DNA of 64,000 nt from Rufibacter immobilis (lineage in GTDB: Bacteria > Bacteroidota > Bacteroidia > Cytophagales > Hymenobacteraceae): assembly GCF_003721565.1 (NCBI RefSeq), contig NZ_RJJE01000001.1, positions 434,001 to 498,000 on the forward strand, written 5' to 3'. Positions 16,416 to 25,571 of this stretch are shown piece after piece. Below the pieces are notes generated by a model that saw only the letters and a list, made by a program, of their open reading frames with translations, did no database searches and was not told the DNA's origin. The position numbers and the translations under genes were made by a program. How positions within the stretch are numbered: position 1 is the first letter of the stretch; each line of letters begins with the position of its first letter.

Positions 16416-19400
16416 ATGAAACAAAAATTACTCTTGTCCTTCTTTGCTTTGCTTCTACTCCCTCTCACCATGTTTGGTGAGGGATCAAAGCAGCTCACTC
16501 CCAACAGGTCTACGGCTGGGTTGACAGATCCAGCCAATGACAAGGTAGGTTACCTGGCCCATGATGCCAACTTTCCAAGTGCCTCTGGCGTAGCCATTAC
16601 TTCGCTTAGCTTTCTGAAACCGGCTGGCTTTAGCCGGAACGGGGCTACCTTCTCGGCAGATCACCGGTTGTTGATTAGGGTAAAAAACGGGGAGCGGTTA
16701 ATGTATGGGGTTCGCAGGGCCATCCATGACCAAACCACCTCTAACCAGGGAGATTTGGTTATAACTGTTAGGTATGCGGCGTCCAGCTCAGACGTTGCGG
16801 GTACTATTGCCCGGCAGACTACCCTTCTCAGAAACCAGAGCTCCACCAGGCAAATGTTGCTGAACACCAACCAGGCAGGGGTAATTGCCACTCCCGCTCA
16901 GGCGTTGGCAGGCCCAACGTTCACCCAAAGCGGCACCACCCGCAACTCTGGCGGTTACACCCCATTGTTAATAACCAACAATACTGGCGCAGACAGAGAT
17001 TATTGGGTTGAGTTCACTCAGGTGGGAGAGGCCAACATGTCTGACGGCCAATTGTTCTCTGTATATGATTTATGGGATTTCACGGTCATTGACGGGACGG
17101 GCACAGAGAAACCGGGCCGTATGCGCAGCAAATTATGGTCTTTCTCAGCGGGCGGCACCAATAACGTTTTCTCCAAAGACTTTAACATGTATCCGCTGAT
17201 TCCCAGCGAAGACCAACTTGACAGATATTTTGTAAAAGAGATAGAGTTAGCGGGTATTGCCCCGCAGAACTTCTTCCGCTTTGTGACCAACCGCTATGGC
17301 TCTACTTCTGCCACCGGAAGAACCACTGACGCTGAAAGAAGAAAAAGCCAGGGCGCACAGACAGATTACCCGGAGTTGTTCAACTTCGTGAATGACCCAG
17401 ACCCTGCCATTTGGCCAAGTGCCACGGCCCCTACCTTTACTGTAGATGTAAAATCCGGCTGTAACACCGCTACCAACGGAGGTAAATCTACCTTTAACCT
17501 GAACACCTCAGAAAGCAGCACCTTTGTGGTCTTGATCAACCTAAACGGAGTAGCCGGTTACCAACCGGGCACAGCTGATGTGTTGCTGGAGTCTACCGGC
17601 ACCAAAGGAGCCCGTACCGTGGAGTGGAACGGTTTGAACGGCCTCAACCAAATTGTAGCCAAGAACACCACTATCAATTACTTCTTCCGGAACAACAGCT
17701 CCCCCATCCATTTCCCGGTATGGGATGCCGAAGCCAACGCAGACGGTTTCAGGGTACAGGATGTTAGGCCAGTAGCCGGTTCTAACTATGACGGTCTCCT
17801 TTTCTGGGATGACTCTAACTTACCTACTTCCTCATTCCCTTCCCCACAGTCTGAGCTTTTTGGTGCCGTTTCTACCAATGGCGTACACCGCTGGGGCTCT
17901 GCCACCACCTCTGCCGGTGACCTGAAAACCGTGAATACCTGGACCTATGGCTATACAGGCTCTTCTACCCAATCAGCCACCTTCACGTACGACTGTAGCG
18001 CAGATGTGGCCGTTACCAATACTGCCGCCGCTGCTCCCTATACCATTGGCAAACCCTTTACCTATACCGTAACGGCTACCAATAATGGTCCTATCACGGC
18101 TAGCAATGTACAGGTAACAGATAAATTAGACCTTACCAAACTGGAATTTGTAAGCTCATCAGACGCGGCCAATTATAACACCAGCACTGGCATCTGGAAC
18201 ATTGGCGCCCTAGCCGTTGGAGCGTCCAAGACACTGACTATTACGGCCAAACCGTTGGTTTTAGGCACTATTTCCACTACCGCCACTCAAACGCACACAG
18301 AGGTAGACAATGTAGCCTCCAATAACAGCGCCACAGCTTCCATCACCGTACAGGCTGCCGCAGATATTGAAGTAAAGAACACAACTACCAAGACTACCTA
18401 TAGCAACGGTGATCTGGTAACCTTTACCGTTACCGCTAAAAACCTGGGGCCTAATGCCGCTACAGGCGTGGTGGTAACAGATAAGTTGCCTGCGGGCTTA
18501 ACGTTGGAAGGTGCTGCCCCTGCGGGATATGATGCCGCTACCGGTAACTGGACAGTGGGTGCATTAGCGGTGAACGAAACCAAAACCTTAACCTTAACGG
18601 CAAGAGCAACTGCTCTAGGCACAATCACTACAACCGCCGATCTTGGCAGCAGAACAGGCTTTGAGTTGGATGAAAACGCCGGAAACAATACCTCTTCTGT
18701 CACCATCAATGTGTCACCTTCTGCAGATGTGGCCGTGACCAACGTAGTGTCCAACACAACACCTAATCAGAACAGCGCTATCACGTTCACCTTCAGAGCC
18801 ATCAACAACGGCCCTAACAACGCTACCAACGTAGTTCTGAGCAGCCCTATTCCGGCAGGCCTTACTCCTACAGCCTTTACCCCCAGCACGGGTTCTGTGT
18901 CTGTGGTGTCAGGTGTCGCGTACTGGACAGTAGGAACCATTCAGCCATCTGCCACGCAAACATTGGTTGTTACCGCGGTTCCAACCTTAGTAGGTACTTT
19001 TACCCTTACCGCTACGCAGACGCATACAGAGAATGACAATGTAGCAACAAACAACAGCGCTTCGCAGACCATTACGGTGCGGCCAACCGCAGATGTTGCC
19101 GTGACCAACACTGTCTCTGCCCCGGCAGGAACAACGTATGAGAATGACGAAGAAGTTACCTATACAGTAGTTGTCAGAAACAACGGGCCAAGCACCGCTA
19201 CCAATGTAGTAGTCACAGATCAATTCCCTACTTCTCTGCAGATTTCGCCAGCCCAAGTAACCACCGGAACCGTAACCACCACTGCAAGTACCGGAAAAGT
19301 AGAGTGGACTATCCCTTCTATGGCGAGCGGAGCTACAGCAACGCTAACGGTGAAAGCGATCATCAAAGAAAGTGCGGTAATCACTACTACCGCCAGCCAG

Positions 19401-22400
19401 ACGCATACTGAATTTGACAACGTGGCTGGAAACAACAGTGCCTCCAACACGATCCAATCGGGCTCAGGTATCATCACGGCAGATATTGTCGTGGCTGTGT
19501 CAACTCCTTCTAATGAATATTATACACGGGATTTGGTTCCATTTAAAGTAGTGGTAAGGAATGCGGGGCCAGATGCGGCTACCAATGTTACCGTAGATGC
19601 AGCTCTTCCTGCTGGCTTTACCTTAAACCGGGTAAATGCTACAACAGGAACTTACTCCAACGGCATCTGGACAATTCCAACCTTAGCAGACGGAGCCTCT
19701 ACTGAATTAATTTTGATGGCTGTTCCCAATGCGGACGCAACAGTAACAGGAGATAAAAATTACACCTTCACCGCTTCCAGAACAGGCACGGCAGAACAGG
19801 TAGATAATGTAGCTTCTAACAACACGGCTTCTACCTCTTTGGTTGTCCGGAAGAAAGCAGACGTTAAAGCTGAGCTCACTGTGGTAAGCAATGACCCAGA
19901 GGGAAAATTCTACAATGGTATCTCAGAGGCTACCTTCACCATAAAAGTGACCAACAACGGCCCAGACCGCGTTACCAACCTTGCAGGAAGAGACACGCGC
20001 ACCGGAACCTTGAACACTCCTTTCTATTTGGCCACCTCAGAAGGCACTGTTTATAACTTTGAAACCGGTATCTGGTCAGTTGGAAGTTTAGAGTCTGGCC
20101 AATCTGCCACTTTAACCTTGAAAGCCGTTCCTAACACCACAGGGCGTTTGGCACTAGGAGGTAGAATAACCAATCAGGACCAATATGATGCCATTACTGA
20201 AAACAATACCGCTGTTGCCCTGCTCAATGTGTTGCCGGTAGCAGAATTAGCCGTAACCAATACAGCAAGTGCAGCCACCTTCTACAATGGCCAGGAGACG
20301 TCGTTCACAGTGAGACTGCAGAACAACGGGCCAGACGCTGCCACCGGTGTAGTCATTGAGGACAAATTACCCGCCGGCCTCAGCTTTGTGAGCGCAACCG
20401 TCACTTCCGGTTCTTATGACCCAGCCACTGGCCGCTGGACCTTAGATTCTGATGTGCTCCCAGGCGCCGCCAACGCTCAGACATTAGTCATCAGAGTGAA
20501 ACCACAAAGTGCCATAACCTATACAACAACCGCTTCTGTGGTGGCCTCCGGCCAATATGACCAGGTTACCTCTAACAACAGCCAGCAGGCAAGTATACAA
20601 GGTACCGTTTCCGCAGACATTGCTTTGAGCAGCATAATTGAAGCCGGTCCTTATTATGTAGGAGGGCAGTACAAAGTAACGATCACCGCCACTAACATAG
20701 GGCCAGACCCTGCCACAGGGGTAGCCGTAACGGCCGGGGTAGCGCCAGGCTTGACGTTGGTTCCTGGCAGCGGGTCGCCAGACGCAGGTACGAGCATCAA
20801 TCCCGCCACCGGCATCTGGACTATTGGCAACCTGGGAGTGAATGAGACCAAGACAGTATCTCTATTGGTTCAGCCAACTGCGCTTGGGGTTCTGAACAGC
20901 ATTGGCTATAAGTCAGCAGGCAATGAATTTGATCCAAACGGAGGCAGTACCAAAGACGGCAACAATACTACCATTGTGTACATCACGGCCGTTGACCGGA
21001 AAGCGAAATACCAGGTGATCGCCGTGAACAAGCACCCGTTTGCTATGCGCAATGGAGACAATATCGCGGAAGCAACTGACCAAGATGGCCCTATCAATAA
21101 TGCCAAGGTTGTCAACGGCACCTTGCCTGCCGGTCTCAAATTGGAAAGCAATGGTGATATTGAAGTGAGCAACAGATTTGCCTTGGTAGCTGGCACTTAC
21201 ACCATAACTATTGAAACCGCAGATGCGATAGGGGGCATGACGCAGAACACCATTAGCTTCCGGATCTCAGACGACTGGGACAACGACGGAGTGCCTGATG
21301 CTCTTGACCTTGACGACAACAACGACGGTATCTTCACCTCCCAGGTAAACAATGCCACCGATGGTACCGCTGACGCAGACGGCGATGGAATCCCTAACTT
21401 CTTGGACAAAGACTTCATCCATCCCCTCTATGGCGCCTTCCGGGATAAGAACCATGATGACATCAATGATGCGTTTGACTTAGACTTAGACGGACTGATC
21501 AAAGGATTTGACACTGACATTGACGGTGACGGTATCCCGAACGCAGTAGAATCTAATGGAGGCATAGTTCCCTCTAGCGATATCTATAATGCAGCCATAG
21601 GTGTTTTCAAAGGCTCCGTTAACGCCAATGGTATACCCATAGTGTTACAACCTAGCAACAACAACACGACTTCTATCCTATCATACCCAGACACAGACAA
21701 AGATGGCATCCGTGACTATGAAGACCTAGATTCTGACAATGACGGCATCTTAGATAACTATGAAGCTCAAGCCACTAGCAGCTACATAAATGGTATTGGG
21801 TTAGACAGTGATCTTGACGGCCTCAGTGATGAATATGACGCCACTACCGGCGGCACCAGTATTACACCGGTAGACACAGACAAAGATGGCACACCAGATT
21901 ATCTTGACCTTGACTCTGACAATGACATGTCAATGGACTATGTAGAAGGTTTTGATGACAACAACGACGGCAAAGCCATGGATGACCTGATGGAACGAGC
22001 CAGACTGTTTGAGGATGCAACGAGCAAGGGTTGGTACGTGAACACCATCAAAGATAAAGATGGTACCCCGCAGTGGTTAAAGTTAACCAATGGATATCCT
22101 AACTACTTAACCAAGGGATCCGCCTACTACCATGACACCAACAATGATGGTATCATAGATTTGTTTGACACAGACAATGGAGGCCGTGGTGCTTCTATGC
22201 AGACCGAAGAAGACAATGAATACGCCTACCGTACCGCTGCAATTGTTACTCCGCTGCCAGTTACCATGATCAGCTTCACAGCCAAGGTGCAGAAAGATGG
22301 GGTACAGTTAGAGTGGGCTACTGCCGCAGAGAAAAACAATGATTTCTTCTCTGTTGAAAGAAGCACAGACGGCAAGAACTTCAGTGTTATTGGACAGGTG

Positions 22401-22802
22401 AAAGGCGGCGGCAACAGTAACGTTCTCCTGAACTACGGCTTCCTTGACAATAAGTCTGTGAGCGGAACCAGCTATTACCGCCTGAAACAGGTAGACTTTG
22501 ACGGCAAGTTTGAGTACAGCAAGATCATAGCCGTGCAGACCAAGGCAGCCGCTGCCCCTCAGGTAACTGTGAAAGCATACCCTAACCCCACCACCGATGC
22601 GGTGAACCTTGACCTGACCAATGTGGCCCCGGCCAAAGTGATGGTGAAAGTGTTCGCGCTGGATGGCCGCATGGTGAAAACCGCTGAACTAGAGGGAGGC
22701 GCAGTACAGACACTTGACCTGACTAATGTAGCCACGGGTACTTACCTGCTCAAGCTAGCCGGCAACGGTTTTGAGACAGTACTTCGTGTGGTGAAACAAT
22801 AA
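16416..22802 (+). CDS. giant DUF11-repeat surface protein with type IX secretion signal
   Basis: A protein of about 2,128 residues. It has a signal peptide (MKQKLLLSFFALLLLPLTMF), an N-terminal region of about 500 residues and eight tandem DUF11 Ig-like repeats (about 528-1500). Each repeat is built around ADVAVTN..., NNGPxxATNVVVTD and LPAGL. A further Ig-like domain (about 1525-1620) is followed by calcium-binding thrombospondin-3-type repeats such as DTDKDGIRDYEDLDSDNDG (about 1620-1850) and a domain seen before many type IX cargoes (LEWATAAEKNNDFFSVERS). The C-terminal type A sorting domain is KAYPNPTTDAVNL ... YLLKL. It is probably a cell-surface adhesin or envelope protein. I start at M 16416 because the signal peptide follows at once; the frame is open from 16368. 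Confidence 0.9.
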   Translation: MKQKLLLSFFALLLLPLTMFGEGSKQLTPNRSTAGLTDPANDKVGYLAHDANFPSASGVAITSLSFLKPAGFSRNGATFSADHRLLIRVKNGERLMYGVRRAIHDQTTSNQGDLVITVRYAASSSDVAGTIARQTTLLRNQSSTRQMLLNTNQAGVIATPAQALAGPTFTQSGTTRNSGGYTPLLITNNTGADRDYWVEFTQVGEANMSDGQLFSVYDLWDFTVIDGTGTEKPGRMRSKLWSFSAGGTNNVFSKDFNMYPLIPSEDQLDRYFVKEIELAGIAPQNFFRFVTNRYGSTSATGRTTDAERRKSQGAQTDYPELFNFVNDPDPAIWPSATAPTFTVDVKSGCNTATNGGKSTFNLNTSESSTFVVLINLNGVAGYQPGTADVLLESTGTKGARTVEWNGLNGLNQIVAKNTTINYFFRNNSSPIHFPVWDAEANADGFRVQDVRPVAGSNYDGLLFWDDSNLPTSSFPSPQSELFGAVSTNGVHRWGSATTSAGDLKTVNTWTYGYTGSSTQSATFTYDCSADVAVTNTAAAAPYTIGKPFTYTVTATNNGPITASNVQVTDKLDLTKLEFVSSSDAANYNTSTGIWNIGALAVGASKTLTITAKPLVLGTISTTATQTHTEVDNVASNNSATASITVQAAADIEVKNTTTKTTYSNGDLVTFTVTAKNLGPNAATGVVVTDKLPAGLTLEGAAPAGYDAATGNWTVGALAVNETKTLTLTARATALGTITTTADLGSRTGFELDENAGNNTSSVTINVSPSADVAVTNVVSNTTPNQNSAITFTFRAINNGPNNATNVVLSSPIPAGLTPTAFTPSTGSVSVVSGVAYWTVGTIQPSATQTLVVTAVPTLVGTFTLTATQTHTENDNVATNNSASQTITVRPTADVAVTNTVSAPAGTTYENDEEVTYTVVVRNNGPSTATNVVVTDQFPTSLQISPAQVTTGTVTTTASTGKVEWTIPSMASGATATLTVKAIIKESAVITTTASQTHTEFDNVAGNNSASNTIQSGSGIITADIVVAVSTPSNEYYTRDLVPFKVVVRNAGPDAATNVTVDAALPAGFTLNRVNATTGTYSNGIWTIPTLADGASTELILMAVPNADATVTGDKNYTFTASRTGTAEQVDNVASNNTASTSLVVRKKADVKAELTVVSNDPEGKFYNGISEATFTIKVTNNGPDRVTNLAGRDTRTGTLNTPFYLATSEGTVYNFETGIWSVGSLESGQSATLTLKAVPNTTGRLALGGRITNQDQYDAITENNTAVALLNVLPVAELAVTNTASAATFYNGQETSFTVRLQNNGPDAATGVVIEDKLPAGLSFVSATVTSGSYDPATGRWTLDSDVLPGAANAQTLVIRVKPQSAITYTTTASVVASGQYDQVTSNNSQQASIQGTVSADIALSSIIEAGPYYVGGQYKVTITATNIGPDPATGVAVTAGVAPGLTLVPGSGSPDAGTSINPATGIWTIGNLGVNETKTVSLLVQPTALGVLNSIGYKSAGNEFDPNGGSTKDGNNTTIVYITAVDRKAKYQVIAVNKHPFAMRNGDNIAEATDQDGPINNAKVVNGTLPAGLKLESNGDIEVSNRFALVAGTYTITIETADAIGGMTQNTISFRISDDWDNDGVPDALDLDDNNDGIFTSQVNNATDGTADADGDGIPNFLDKDFIHPLYGAFRDKNHDDINDAFDLDLDGLIKGFDTDIDGDGIPNAVESNGGIVPSSDIYNAAIGVFKGSVNANGIPIVLQPSNNNTTSILSYPDTDKDGIRDYEDLDSDNDGILDNYEAQATSSYINGIGLDSDLDGLSDEYDATTGGTSITPVDTDKDGTPDYLDLDSDNDMSMDYVEGFDDNNDGKAMDDLMERARLFEDATSKGWYVNTIKDKDGTPQWLKLTNGYPNYLTKGSAYYHDTNNDGIIDLFDTDNGGRGASMQTEEDNEYAYRTAAIVTPLPVTMISFTAKVQKDGVQLEWATAAEKNNDFFSVERSTDGKNFSVIGQVKGGGNSNVLLNYGFLDNKSVSGTSYYRLKQVDFDGKFEYSKIIAVQTKAAAAPQVTVKAYPNPTTDAVNLDLTNVAPAKVMVKVFALDGRMVKTAELEGGAVQTLDLTNVATGTYLLKLAGNGFETVLRVVKQ

Positions 22803-22820
22803 ACTCTACCTCTTCCTAAA

Positions 22821-22855
22821 CAGAATCGGCTCCCAAAGGAGCCGATTCTGTTTTT
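22821..22855 (+). terminator. intrinsic terminator of the giant surface-protein gene
   Basis: ACAGAATCGGCTCC-CAAA-GGAGCCGATTCTGT followed by TTTTT, 20 bases past the stop codon. Confidence 0.95.
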
Positions 22856-22879
22856 TACACCAGGAGAAACCTTATACTT

Positions 22880-22937
22880 GCGCTACATAAAAAGGGCGGC
22901 CCCGCCAATTGGCAGGACCGCCCTTTTTATGTAGCGC
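22880..22937 (-). terminator. long palindromic terminator of the acidic-protein gene
   Basis: Perfect 20-base outer arms (GCGCTACATAAAAAGGGCGG and its complement) enclose an inner GCC...GGC stem. It ends 8 bases from the stop of the minus-strand gene at 22945. The stem runs well beyond what termination needs. Confidence 0.85.
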
Positions 22938-22944
22938 AGTGTTT

Positions 22945-23427
22945 TTACTCTTCGTCTTCCAGATAATAATCGCCTTTGTGACCTTCCGCAGACTCATCGC
23001 TGAAACGGGTGATGTCCTTCATGAAATTGTCATGGATCTCCTTGATCTTGGGCGAAGCAGAGATGTGTTTCTTCAACACCTTCGCAATCTGGCTGGCCTC
23101 TTCCAGATAGAACATATCATCTGTGGCAGTGCCTAATTTGTCATTGTCTACTTGCAGAAGTTCGGCCTGCAGGTCCATGAGGGCAGGGTCATCTTCGCCA
23201 TACATGATAAGGGTGCCGTGCAGTTTGCTCAGCATCTCATTGAAAAGCTCTCCCTCATAAGGTAAGTTTACCTCCTCGTCATCATCTGCGCCAAAACCGC
23301 CTCTTCCGCCGCCTAACACATCATCATCGTCGTCATCGTCAAAGGAGAACTCATCATCAAAATGATTGCTGTTGAAATCATCCTCATCGTAGCCATATTC
23401 ATCATCGTAACTGCCGCGTGGTGCCAT
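22945..23427 (-). CDS. acidic Asp/Glu-rich hypothetical protein
   Basis: A 160-residue cytoplasmic protein of unknown function. Residues 1-52 are low-complexity and strongly acidic, including seven consecutive Asp and a GGGRGG patch. Residues 55-150 look like an ordered helical domain (ELFNEMLSKLHGTLIMYG, ASQIAKVLKKHI). No signal peptide or membrane helix is present. I do not recognise a family. A nucleic-acid mimic or a flexible binding protein is conceivable but unsupported. It has its own terminator and an upstream region with repeat copy 9. Confidence 0.75.
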   Translation of the reverse strand: MAPRGSYDDEYGYDEDDFNSNHFDDEFSFDDDDDDDVLGGGRGGFGADDDEEVNLPYEGELFNEMLSKLHGTLIMYGEDDPALMDLQAELLQVDNDKLGTATDDMFYLEEASQIAKVLKKHISASPKIKEIHDNFMKDITRFSDESAEGHKGDYYLEDEE

Positions 23428-23542
23428 GCCTGTTCTCTTTTTGCTTTGTAAATAAATTTTCGCCTTTAAAAAGTGCTTTCCTTTTTACGTGTCTGTTTCA
23501 AAAATTGCCTGCCAAAATTCAGAAAACCTTGTGGGTTAGGCT

Positions 23543-23581
23543 GCGTTTAGCGGCTGTTTTTGCAAAAATAGCTTAAAAACG
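23543..23581. repeat. palindromic intergenic repeat, copy 9 (right arm decayed)
   Basis: GCGTTTAGCGGCTGTTTTTG - CAAAAATAGCTTAAAAACG. It lies between two divergent genes. Confidence 0.82.
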
Positions 23582-23682
23582 AAATTTAGCTATTCTTAAG
23601 TTTCTGGGCGGCGGCGGCCGAAAATACAAACCGGTTATTGCCAGCCTGCTACGCCTTTTTGGAGCAGAAAGAGTATAAGAAG

Positions 23683-25092
23683 ATGGTAAGAATAACACTC
23701 GCTTCTATGAACGCTTTACTCAATTTACAGACACTGGTGCAACTGCAGAAAGAACATTTCAACAGCGGTAAGACGCGTTCGCTGCCATTCAGGCTGCAGA
23801 TGCTGCGCCGCCTCCAAAGCGCCATTGAAAAAGAAGAGAGCGCCATCATGGCAGCCTTAGCCGCTGATTTTGGCAAACCAGCCTTTGAAACCTATGCCAC
23901 TGAGATTGCCATTCTGCTCTCTGAGATCAAATTCATGCTGCGCCACCTGGGTAAGTGGGCAAAGCCGAAGCGGGTGAAGTCAAGTTTCCTGAATTTCCCG
24001 TCCAAAGACCTGATCTACCCAGAGCCCTACGGTGTAGCCTTAGTTATTGGCGCCTGGAACTACCCCTTCCAACTCACGCTATCTCCTATGCTAGGGGCCA
24101 TTGCGGCCGGATGCTGCGCCATCTTAAAACCATCTGAGCTCACCCCAGCCACCAGCCAACTTACCGCCCGCCTGCTTCAGGAGACTTTTCCGCCGGAATA
24201 TTTAACGGTGGTACAGGGAGGCCCGGAAACCAGCCAAGCCCTCCTGGAGCTCCCGTTCGACAAGATCTTTTTCACCGGCAGCGTACCGGTTGGTAGAATT
24301 GTAGCTCAGGCCGCCGCCAAGCAATTAATTCCGGTCACTTTGGAATTAGGCGGCAAAAGCCCCTGCCTGGTAGACGACACCGCAGACCTGGAGGTAGCTG
24401 CCAGACGAATTGTATGGGGCAAATTCCTGAACGCCGGTCAAACCTGCGTGGCCCCAGACTATGTGCTGGTGCAGGAGAATGTAGCAACTCCTTTATTGGC
24501 TCATCTGGACCGTACTATTCGGCAGTTTTACGGCTCCAACCCTGCTTTGAGCCCAGACTTTGCCCGCATCATTAATGACCGGCATTTTCACCGGCTTCAA
24601 ACACTCCTGAAACCGGCTCATATTTATTCTGGCGGCCAAACAGACGCCGCCCAACGGTACATTGCCCCTACCTTGCTTTCTAAAGTCACTTGGGATGATC
24701 CCATTATGCAGGAAGAAATCTTTGGGCCCTTGTTACCGGTATTAACGTTTAAAACATTGCCTGAGGCCATCCAGACGGTGAATGCGCACCCTAAGCCGCT
24801 GGCGCTTTATTTCTTCTCTAAAAGCCGAACTGCGCAGGAGATGGTACTAACACAAACCTCTTCGGGCGGGGCTTGTATCAATGACACCATTTCCCACCTC
24901 ACCAATCCGTACCTCCCGTTTGGCGGCGTAGGCACCAGCGGACAGGCCAATTACCACGGTAAAGCCAGCTTTGAGGCTTTTTCGCACCAGAAAAGCGTGC
25001 TCACCAAAGGCTTCAACCCAGATGTGCCGCTTAGGTACCCACCTTATGGGAAGAAAATGAACTGGATGAAGAAGTTTTTTAAATGGCTCTAG
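23683..25092 (+). CDS. aldehyde dehydrogenase, ALDH3-like
   Basis: A protein of about 469 residues that oxidises aldehydes to acids with NAD(P)+. The catalytic Glu is in TLELGGKSP (about 220), and the catalytic Cys is in NAGQTCVAPDY (about 252). YGVALVIGAWNYPFQLTL and the FTGSVPVGRIV cofactor region are typical of the class 3 group, which has no N-terminal extension. Start options are 23638, 23683 and 23707. I use 23683, while 23707 gives the length closest to the family. It stands alone, in the opposite direction to the acidic-protein gene. Confidence 0.9.
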   Translation: MVRITLASMNALLNLQTLVQLQKEHFNSGKTRSLPFRLQMLRRLQSAIEKEESAIMAALAADFGKPAFETYATEIAILLSEIKFMLRHLGKWAKPKRVKSSFLNFPSKDLIYPEPYGVALVIGAWNYPFQLTLSPMLGAIAAGCCAILKPSELTPATSQLTARLLQETFPPEYLTVVQGGPETSQALLELPFDKIFFTGSVPVGRIVAQAAAKQLIPVTLELGGKSPCLVDDTADLEVAARRIVWGKFLNAGQTCVAPDYVLVQENVATPLLAHLDRTIRQFYGSNPALSPDFARIINDRHFHRLQTLLKPAHIYSGGQTDAAQRYIAPTLLSKVTWDDPIMQEEIFGPLLPVLTFKTLPEAIQTVNAHPKPLALYFFSKSRTAQEMVLTQTSSGGACINDTISHLTNPYLPFGGVGTSGQANYHGKASFEAFSHQKSVLTKGFNPDVPLRYPPYGKKMNWMKKFFKWL

Positions 25093-25124
25093 CGCTGCCC
25101 ATTCTATAACGGCTACCTTCCTCC

Positions 25125-25163
25125 ACGTTTTAAGCCTTTTTCCCGAAAATGAGCCGCTAAACT
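25125..25163. repeat. palindromic intergenic repeat, copy 10 (left arm decayed)
   Basis: CGTTTTAAGCCTTTTTCCCG - AAAATGAGCCGCTAAAC. Here the right arm is the better preserved one. Confidence 0.78.
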
Positions 25164-25484
25164 CCTTTAGCAGTCTACTAAGTAGAACCGCCTATATCAT
25201 ACAACCAGCTTTACTACGCTTGGCATGATGAAGAACAATGAATTTAAATTTGTTTAAAATATTTAATTAATTTTAAATATTTTATACTTTAGCCTCAGCG
25301 AGGTAGCAAAAGAAGTTCTTCAATAAAGAACAGAAAGCCTCTGCACCTTTTATTACACAAGCTATAACCAGTAAACGAAAGCCTTGGCGCCTTCCTTAAC
25401 GGAGCACCCTCTTCTTTTAAAGAGGATTTCAATTTTTCAGCGCAGGTTTTCAACGGCAAGCAAAGCCCGCATATAGTAGCCATG

Positions 25485-25520
25485 GCGTTTAGCGACCGTT
25501 TTTCCAGAATTTACCCAAAA
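25485..25520. repeat. palindromic intergenic repeat, copy 11 (right arm decayed)
   Basis: GCGTTTAGCGACCGTTTTTC followed by CAGAATTTACCCAAAA. It lies about 50 bases before the metallophosphoesterase start. Confidence 0.78.
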
Positions 25521-25571
25521 GTAGGGCAACCATAGCCCAAGCCTTTCTCATTGATTCAACTACACCCTAGC

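Larger units (their letters stand above)
25093..25571. other. 479-base intergenic region upstream of the metallophosphoesterase
   Basis: It holds repeat copies 10 and 11 and a very AT-rich block at 25240-25290. The block includes TTTGTTTAAAATATTTAATT starting at 25249, related to the shared promoter element of the downstream catabolic operons. A possible -7 box, TACTTTAG, lies near 25285. No RNA gene is recognised. Confidence 0.5.
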
